From Flavobacterium sp. (GTDB lineage Bacteria > Bacteroidota > Bacteroidia > Flavobacteriales > Flavobacteriaceae): a DNA stretch of 11,940 bases. The notes under the pieces were generated by a model. It did not search any database. It was given only the letters and a program-made list of their open reading frames with translations, and was not told the origin of the DNA. The stretch covers positions 1 to 11,940 of the forward strand of contig JASLGC010000239.1 of NCBI GenBank assembly GCA_030150335.1, written 5' to 3'. The stretch's first letter is position 1; every line of letters starts with the position of its first letter. Shown piece by piece: positions 7,287-11,940 of the stretch. The position numbers and the translations under genes are program-made.

Positions 7287-7769
7287 CTATTTTTTTGCTA
7301 AAACATAGTGCTCAGCTAATTCGCTAGTCACTTCTGTTCCATCTAAGCCTAATTGTCTAAGGTTTCCTTCTTCTACTCTATATACAGAAAGAACCTCTCC
7401 TTTTGCATCTTTTAAAGTAATTACAGACCCTTTATCATCCCAAGTAAAAGTTCCAGCTTCTTCAAATGTTCCGTCTTTTTTCTCTTGGTAAACGTAAGTA
7501 GCTTTGAATGTATTATCATCATTCAAAACAATTGTCGTTTCAATACCAGGACAATCCGCACAAGGTGTAACTCCAGCGTAAGTTCCTGACCAATCTAAAG
7601 AATTTTGAGAAGTGTGCTCATCACTTCCTGTTGCTACAGTTTCCTCAACTTGTTCAGTTGCTGGCTGCTCTTCAACTTTTTTATTGTCTTTACAACCTAC
7701 AAATGCAATACCTGTAACCATTACAGCTAATGCCAATCCCATTTTCACTTTTTTCATAACTTTTTCCAT
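7287..7769 (-). CDS. NlpE N-terminal-domain lipoprotein
   Basis: A 160-residue predicted lipoprotein. The signal peptide (MKKVKMGLALAVMVTGIAFVGC) ends with Cys26 as the lipid site, followed by a charged, low-complexity linker (KDNKKVEEQPATEQVEETVATGSDE) to about residue 55. The domain at 58-158 has the NlpE-N signature: W60-SGTYAG, TPCADCPGIETTI with the CxxC pair Cys70/Cys73, an LNDDNTF strand and a GTFTWDDKGSVITLKD strand, then a final strand ending in HYVLAKK. In E. coli NlpE this domain senses surface contact and lipoprotein or copper stress through the Cpx system; that pathway is not established in Bacteroidota and only the single domain is present here. ATG 7755-7757 (residue 5) is an equally good start and leaves a more usual signal peptide. 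A single-gene unit, convergent with the small membrane protein. Confidence 0.85.
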   Translation of the reverse strand: MEKVMKKVKMGLALAVMVTGIAFVGCKDNKKVEEQPATEQVEETVATGSDEHTSQNSLDWSGTYAGVTPCADCPGIETTIVLNDDNTFKATYVYQEKKDGTFEEAGTFTWDDKGSVITLKDAKGEVLSVYRVEEGNLRQLGLDGTEVTSELAEHYVLAKK

Positions 7770-7872
7770 ATTTAAACTATAAAATTACAAATAAATACAA
7801 GATAAAAAAAAGTACTTTATCCTTTTTTATAACATTATTAATAATCCCTTTATTCATAAAGGTTTGCACTAT

Positions 7873-7912
7873 ATAAAAACGAAAAAGCCAGGACCTTAAT
7901 CCCAGCTTCTTT
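7873..7912 (-). terminator. Rho-independent terminator of the ecotin gene
   Basis: On the minus strand, AAGAAGCTGGGA (7911-7900) pairs with TCCTGGCTTTTT (7893-7882) over 12 positions, including three G-U pairs, around the loop TTAAGG. It is followed by a T-rich run that continues to about 7873. It lies about 20 bases after the ecotin stop. Confidence 0.8.
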
Positions 7913-7932
7913 ATTGATTTTATAACTTATTG

Positions 7933-8421
7933 TTATTTCTTATTTTTAACTTCTAACGCTTGAAACTCTTCTCCGTCAGTAGTATAAATCTGGAATTTAA
8001 CATCATACTCCTCAGGCACATAAATTACAATAGGTAATTTCCCATTATAACGTGTTAATTCAGGTTGTGAAGAAACAAACATATTTCTCTTCGGTGCATT
8101 AGGACATCCCATTTGCGTAGAAAACACATCACCTTTTGTTTCAAATACAAAATAATTGTATCCCCAACCACTTAAATCTTTCTCTTCTATTTTCCCAAGC
8201 AAACCGAAGCGATTACACCCATCTACCTCCATCATTTTACCTACTCTAAACTCAACTTTCTTACTGTCATCACGGTCAGAATGAGGAACCTCAATTACCA
8301 CTTGCTTAAACCCTTTTTCCGGCTTTGGAAAGATAGATAAATCTGTTTTAGTTACTGTTTGTGCCATAGCTCCTGTTATAATTCCAAAAAACATTACTGT
8401 TAAACCAATTATTCTTTTCAT
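7933..8421 (-). CDS. eco: Ecotin-family periplasmic serine protease inhibitor
   Basis: A 162-residue protein with a signal peptide cleaved after AMA (residue 20), giving a periplasmic inhibitor close to the length of E. coli ecotin. The matches along the fold are DLSIFPKPEKGFKQVVI at 27-43, VEFRVGKMMEVDGCN at 56-70, the GWGYNYFVF core at 85-93, the reactive loop FSTQMGCPNA at 100-109, and RYNGKLPIVIYVPEEYDVKF at 124-143. Cys69 and Cys106 correspond to the disulfide that holds the reactive loop in E. coli ecotin. Ecotins are dimers that clamp S1 (trypsin/chymotrypsin/elastase) proteases in the periplasm. Aligning STQMGC with the E. coli STMMAC places Gln103 at P1 and Met104 at P1', so the P1 methionine is replaced. 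The gene sits alone, with its own terminator and a hairpin in its leader. Confidence 0.93.
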   Translation of the reverse strand: MKRIIGLTVMFFGIITGAMAQTVTKTDLSIFPKPEKGFKQVVIEVPHSDRDDSKKVEFRVGKMMEVDGCNRFGLLGKIEEKDLSGWGYNYFVFETKGDVFSTQMGCPNAPKRNMFVSSQPELTRYNGKLPIVIYVPEEYDVKFQIYTTDGEEFQALEVKNKK

Positions 8422-8450
8422 TTTCTTTTTTATTAAATTAATTAAAATAA

Positions 8451-8475
8451 GCTACTCTTAGCCATAAAGAGAAGC
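8451..8475 (-). other. Hairpin in the ecotin upstream leader
   Basis: On the minus strand GCTTCTCTT (8475-8467) pairs with AAGAGTAGC (8459-8451), with one T-T mismatch, around the loop TATGGCT, followed by TTATTTTAATT. It ends about 30 bases before the ecotin ATG. It could be a leader structure or a weak terminator for something transcribed from further right. Confidence 0.4.
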
Positions 8476-9209
8476 ATCTCATATCACTAAATTACAAAAA
8501 GAATGCAAAACACTCAATGTTTTAATATTTATTTATGATAAGTAATACAAGAACTACCCCGCAAATAATCTCATGCACATGTTATTTTGTGCAATAATAA
8601 ACCCTTGTAATCTTTCGTCAAGCTTTGGATGAAACTGTAGATCAACAATACATTTATATTTTAAATAAATATCTCACTTTATAGGCTATGTCGTAATATA
8701 TTGCGTCGCATGCAATGCAGGTGAATAATAATTTCCCCTACATTATGTCTAATAGAGAGTTTCATTTAATATAGTGAAATTTATATCATCAGCATTATTA
8801 TAACCATAAATAACTACTTCAATACATAACAACTGCCTTCTTTTACAAGGCAAGTCTATTTTCTATAAAACTGAAAAACAAGAAACATCTTGTCCCTGTC
8901 CTAATATTATAATCTGAAGTGTTAATACACTCTATTGTATGCTATTTGGATGGATGAATGATAATTCCTCTTTCTAACACCCTATTAAAAGACAACTACA
9001 TTCAACAAATAGGATAAACACCTGATTTATCGTTTAAACAGGAATAAATGATACATAATCTAAAAATTGATATTATTTCATTTACACACATTTCAATACA
9101 CTCCTTATTATCATATGTTTAAATGGCTTTTTATAACAGCCTTACTAGGACAGTACAATAGATCAACATTAGTCTTTCTAAACTACATCAGCATACATCT
9201 CTAACCAAC
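8476..9209. other. Long AT-rich stretch with no supportable gene
   Basis: Between the ecotin leader and the protease terminator, all six frames are broken by frequent stops; the longest piece I looked at is a 39-codon minus-strand frame (8554-8673) without an early ATG. Short imperfect inverted repeats occur (TGCCTT/AAGGCA near 8834-8852, AGTGT/ACACT near 8917-8930) but none has a terminator-like T run. I recognise no tRNA, rRNA, insertion-sequence end or repeat array. The ecotin promoter should lie in its left part, but I find no clear TAnnTTTG box with a -33 partner. Confidence 0.6.
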
Positions 9210-9244
9210 AAAAAAATCCCCCTTTACCTAAGCAAAGAGGGACT
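9210..9244 (-). terminator. Rho-independent terminator of the S8 protease gene
   Basis: On the minus strand AGTCCCTCTTT (9244-9234) pairs with AAAGGGGGATT (9225-9215), including two G-U pairs, around an 8-base loop, and runs into a stretch of seven T. It lies about 30 bases after the protease stop codon. Confidence 0.88.
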
Positions 9245-9274
9245 TCTTAAAATCACACTTCTATTCAACGATTA

Positions 9275-11374
9275 TTACCTTTTCATAATACGTACTTTCT
9301 TTTTAAAATCTGCAGTTTTTACTTCCACAAAGTAAGAACCACTACTTAAACTTGCCATATTTACAGTCACTTTTCCATCAGTATCAACAGTACCTTTAAA
9401 ATCGCGAACCATTCTACCATCAATATCAAAAACCCTAATTGCAGTATTCTTCTCAGCATACTTACTTCCTAAGTTAACAAACATATCATTTGCAACAGGA
9501 TTAGGCCAAATAGCAAATTCATTACTTGTAATCGTTTCTCCTGTAATTGGATCAACATCGCCATTATCAATATTTTTATTACTCAACAATTCACTAAACT
9601 CTCCAGCACTTACCACAAGAGAATAAGCTTGATTTTTACCTCCCAAAAGAGCATTTTTGTGAGAAATAACAATCTCATATGTTCCTGGATCTACATCTTC
9701 AATCTCTATCTTTTCTATATTATCAACATTATTATCGCCTTTTTCAGCTTTCACATTGCTAAAATCCTTTGTCAATCTCCAAGGATAATACACATTATCT
9801 CCGTTTTTAACAACTACATCCAGATCATTTACCAATGTAGGATTGTCGATAAGTGATTTCTCATCATATCCAGAAATACTATTTATATACTTTGCATAAG
9901 CAGGATCATTCCAAGCAAGGGTTACAACTAATTTACTCTTGGCCTCTTTAACCACAAATTTCTTAACGATTTGCTCTTCCGGACTCAATTCTTCTTCAAA
10001 AATTTGTGCTTCACCCTTATCACGAGCAGCTTCTAAAACTTGAATACCTGAAGTCGCGTTAATCAGTCCCCATCCAAAAAAATGATCAGGACCAGGCGCC
10101 GCTCCTGCTTCATCTGCAGTATGAGCCATTAAAGCACGAATTGTTGCCGCTTTATAAGGTAATTTATCTGTATTATACTTTGTTGCCCATTCTTGCCAAA
10201 GACCAAACACAGCAGAAACAGCTGGAGCAGCCATTGACGTTCCGCTCAAATGATCATATTGATCCGTAGCAATTAAAGTACTCCCAACTTTTGGATTTTC
10301 ATAAATAGGAGCAAATACTTTATCCCCTTTAGCTGCAATATCAGGCTTAATTCTAAAGTCATCAGTAGGTCCCTGACTACTAAAATACGCCAATTTCACA
10401 TCAGCAGGACCTGTATAATTATCTACTTGATGCGTTGCAGCAACCACAACTACATTTTTAGCTACAGATGTCCCCGCTAACATATCTACTTTTCTCTTTG
10501 AACGATTAAACAGGTATGCTTTTGCTGAATTATCTCCATCATTACCAGCTGCAACTACAGGTAAGTAATAAGGATATTGGTTTGCAACTAAATCAAAATT
10601 ATAGGTCTCTTCAATATATACTCCATAAAACCTAGGATAGCTTGGATCTATTAAATTTCCATTTTTATCAAAAAAAGCCAAACCGTAAGAGTGATTACTT
10701 ACAAGTACACCAGCTGCAGCCATTTCCCTCATCTTCGATAAGTCAGAATTCCAATTATAACTTAATATTGTAGCTTTTGGAGCAAGTCCTTTTGCATTAT
10801 TTCTATAATATCCTCCTGCGCCAATAATTCCAGCTACATGTGTCGCATGTTCTCTTCTATCTTCATATGTTTTTTTACCGTCCTCACTTTTGGGAAAAAC
10901 AGGAAGTTTATCTTTTTGTACTAAGCGTGAGCTTGGATCCGCAGTACTTTTAGCAAACTCTTGATGATCTCCTAAAGCAGACATACCATCAACTACTCCA
11001 AAAATCATGTCTTCACCTTCCAATAACGTTTGTTCACTATTATTAGCCTTCAACCCTTCTACTTTTGCCGTCACCCTTGAACCTGCAGAGAATGTAGTTC
11101 TATACAACAAATACCCATCTTTAGTTAAACGGATCAACTCATAATGGTTACCATAAGGCCCTACTCCTGTTAAATCAGATCCACGTTCAATAGCAGTTTT
11201 AATTGCCAGTTCTTTATTCTTATCAAGCTCTTCTACAATCTCTTTTACGATCATTTCGGAGGCTACAAGGTCATAACTTGCAATAACCTTACTTCTAGTC
11301 TGTAAATCCTGACCTCTCATTTGTAAAGAAAATAGAGGGACTGCTAAAAAAGCAAAAAGTGTAATTTTTTTCAT
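9275..11374 (-). CDS. Secreted S8 (subtilisin-like) serine peptidase with T9SS type A sorting domain
   Basis: A 699-residue secreted endopeptidase. The N-terminal signal peptide (MKKITLFAFLAVPLFSL, cleaved near residue 22) is followed by a segment to about 120 that may act as a prodomain, although I see no clear inhibitor I9 motif. The catalytic domain (about 121-450) has the triad Asp129 (FGVVDG), His176 (HATHVAG) and Ser380 (SGTSMAAP), with oxyanion Asn278 (VVAAGNDG). SYNWNSDLSKMREMAAAGVLVSNHSYG-type sequence around 205-231 is typical of flavobacterial secreted subtilases. A beta-rich domain (about 465-592, ending YSLVVSAGEF) follows. The last 78 residues (FAIWPNPVANDMFVNL to KKKVRIMKR) are a type A sorting domain that directs export across the outer membrane by the type IX system, with later removal of the tail. 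Substrate is unknown; a nutritional or virulence-related protease is a reasonable inference. It is monocistronic, with its own terminator. Confidence 0.95.
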   Translation of the reverse strand: MKKITLFAFLAVPLFSLQMRGQDLQTRSKVIASYDLVASEMIVKEIVEELDKNKELAIKTAIERGSDLTGVGPYGNHYELIRLTKDGYLLYRTTFSAGSRVTAKVEGLKANNSEQTLLEGEDMIFGVVDGMSALGDHQEFAKSTADPSSRLVQKDKLPVFPKSEDGKKTYEDRREHATHVAGIIGAGGYYRNNAKGLAPKATILSYNWNSDLSKMREMAAAGVLVSNHSYGLAFFDKNGNLIDPSYPRFYGVYIEETYNFDLVANQYPYYLPVVAAGNDGDNSAKAYLFNRSKRKVDMLAGTSVAKNVVVVAATHQVDNYTGPADVKLAYFSSQGPTDDFRIKPDIAAKGDKVFAPIYENPKVGSTLIATDQYDHLSGTSMAAPAVSAVFGLWQEWATKYNTDKLPYKAATIRALMAHTADEAGAAPGPDHFFGWGLINATSGIQVLEAARDKGEAQIFEEELSPEEQIVKKFVVKEAKSKLVVTLAWNDPAYAKYINSISGYDEKSLIDNPTLVNDLDVVVKNGDNVYYPWRLTKDFSNVKAEKGDNNVDNIEKIEIEDVDPGTYEIVISHKNALLGGKNQAYSLVVSAGEFSELLSNKNIDNGDVDPITGETITSNEFAIWPNPVANDMFVNLGSKYAEKNTAIRVFDIDGRMVRDFKGTVDTDGKVTVNMASLSSGSYFVEVKTADFKKKVRIMKR

Positions 11375-11722
11375 ACTGTTAAATTATTCAAAAACTAAAT
11401 GTAATGAAATTTAACAAATATCAAAACTTAAAAAAATAAATAATTAAAATAATATCTTTAAAATTTGATTTTATCTAAGCAATAAACCAAAATACAAATA
11501 TTAATCTCTTTTCAATACAATACATTTACAATATATCACCCTTTGAATTTCATAAAAATTAAGAAAACTTTTAAAAATCACATAATTCGCACAAAGTGTC
11601 ATAAATAAAAAATGGAGACTTATTATAAAATAACAAGCCTCCATCACAAACATAAAATTATAGCACTTATAATCTATATATCAATCATTGTCTAATACAT
11701 ACCATATTTAAAATAAGCACTC
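11375..11722. other. Intergenic region: protease upstream region and preceding terminator
   Basis: About 350 AT-rich bases between two leftward genes. The right half holds the terminator at 11605-11644. The left half should hold the protease promoter: on the minus strand GATATTTG (11415-11422) is seven of eight to TAnnTTTG and would give a leader of about 34 bases, but no -33 TTG accompanies it. I see no coding frame of note. Confidence 0.5.
11605..11644 (-). terminator. Rho-independent terminator of the right-edge gene
   Basis: On the minus strand ATGGAGGCTTGTTAT (11644-11630) and ATAATAAGTCTCCAT (11626-11612) form a continuous 15-pair stem including two G-U pairs, with a TTT loop, then a T run (11611-11606). 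Read on the plus strand the two wobble pairs become A-C mismatches and no T run follows, so it is directed leftward. Confidence 0.85.
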
Positions 11723-11940
11723 TTATCTTTTTTTAAATCTAAAAGCCTTACTTTCTTTTTCTAAACTCTCCGAAAAGATGACATCGCCAGCAAAGCTAAA
11801 GTCAATCGCATTTTCTTCACTTTCAAAAGAAAATCCAAAATCCGCAATTCCAAACACACCATCTACTCCTGAACCAATACCATCATTAGGGATAAATACA
11901 TTATTGATCTTTAAATCAAACTTCTTGGCAGTCAAATAAT
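11723..11940 (-). CDS. C-terminal end of an unrecognised protein (5' end beyond the window)
   Basis: Seventy-one codons remain open to the right edge and end at TAA 11723-11725, so only the C-terminus is visible. The sequence alternates polar and hydrophobic residues (KFDLKINNVFIPNDG, then GVFGIADFGFSFESEENAIDFSFAGDVIF) and ends with a basic tail (AFRFKKR). The strand-like pattern suggests a beta-rich protein, but I recognise no family. A TTG at 11933-11935 could be read as a start, but the frame continues upstream of it, so a truncation by the window is more likely. The strong terminator 80 bases downstream supports a real leftward transcript. Confidence 0.6.
   Translation of the reverse strand, partial: YLTAKKFDLKINNVFIPNDGIGSGVDGVFGIADFGFSFESEENAIDFSFAGDVIFSESLEKESKAFRFKKR

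Noticed and set aside
7847..7862. CCTTTA/TAAAGG inverted repeat between ecotin and the NlpE-like gene
   Set aside because: Only six pairs and no T run on either side; the real ecotin terminator lies just to its right at 7873-7912.
8554..8673. 39-codon minus-strand frame as a small gene or pseudogene fragment
   Set aside because: No start codon before residue 32, no recognisable family and no conserved continuation in neighbouring frames that I can see.
8830..8932. Cluster of short inverted repeats as a CRISPR or structured RNA
   Set aside because: The arms are 5-6 bases, differ from each other, are irregularly spaced and share no repeat unit.
9629..9856. 75-codon plus-strand frame rich in isoleucine and phenylalanine
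   Set aside because: It lies antisense inside the S8 protease gene, whose protein is clearly real, and its composition is what reverse reading of AT-rich DNA gives.

Overview
The window looks like a chromosomal segment from a member of the Bacteroidota, most likely the family Flavobacteriaceae (a Flavobacterium- or Myroides-like genome). The DNA is AT-rich. One protein carries a C-terminal type A sorting domain of the type IX secretion system (T9SS), a system found only in this phylum. Several -7 elements fit the Bacteroidota consensus TAnnTTTG, and no strong Shine-Dalgarno sequences stand before the genes. The genus cannot be fixed by reading alone.

Left part (1-6090): the N-terminal 424 codons of a TamB-like outer-membrane assembly protein run leftward off the window edge and have no ATG start. 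Divergent from it is a tight five-gene rightward operon (1406-6005, spacers of 9, 8, 0 and 2 bases): tsaD (tRNA t6A synthesis), rsmE (16S rRNA m3U methyltransferase), an AI-2E/PerM-family membrane protein, a class I methyltransferase of the THUMP-like (PG_1098) family, and a small secreted protein of unknown function. A good intrinsic terminator at 6059-6087 closes it. The operon combines known RNA-modification enzymes with an orphan methyltransferase and two envelope proteins.

Middle part (6090-8460): small envelope genes, mostly single units with their own terminators. They are a lipocalin-like lipoprotein (+), a 70-residue two-helix membrane protein (+), an NlpE-N-like lipoprotein (-) meeting it across a shared bidirectional terminator, and a periplasmic ecotin (-) whose reactive-site P1 residue reads as glutamine instead of the methionine of E. 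coli ecotin.

Right part (8460-11940): about 850 bases with no supportable gene, then a 699-residue secreted S8 subtilisin-like protease with a T9SS sorting tail (-), then a terminator and the C-terminal end of an unrecognised protein (-) that enters from beyond the right edge.

Overall this is mostly a conserved housekeeping block followed by envelope and secreted accessory genes. I found no CRISPR array, insertion sequence, phage gene, tRNA or rRNA, and no convincing novel multi-gene defence or biosynthetic system. The points most worth a second look are the non-ATG start of tamB, the ecotin reactive site, the orphan methyltransferase and secreted protein in the tsaD operon, and the empty 850-base stretch.
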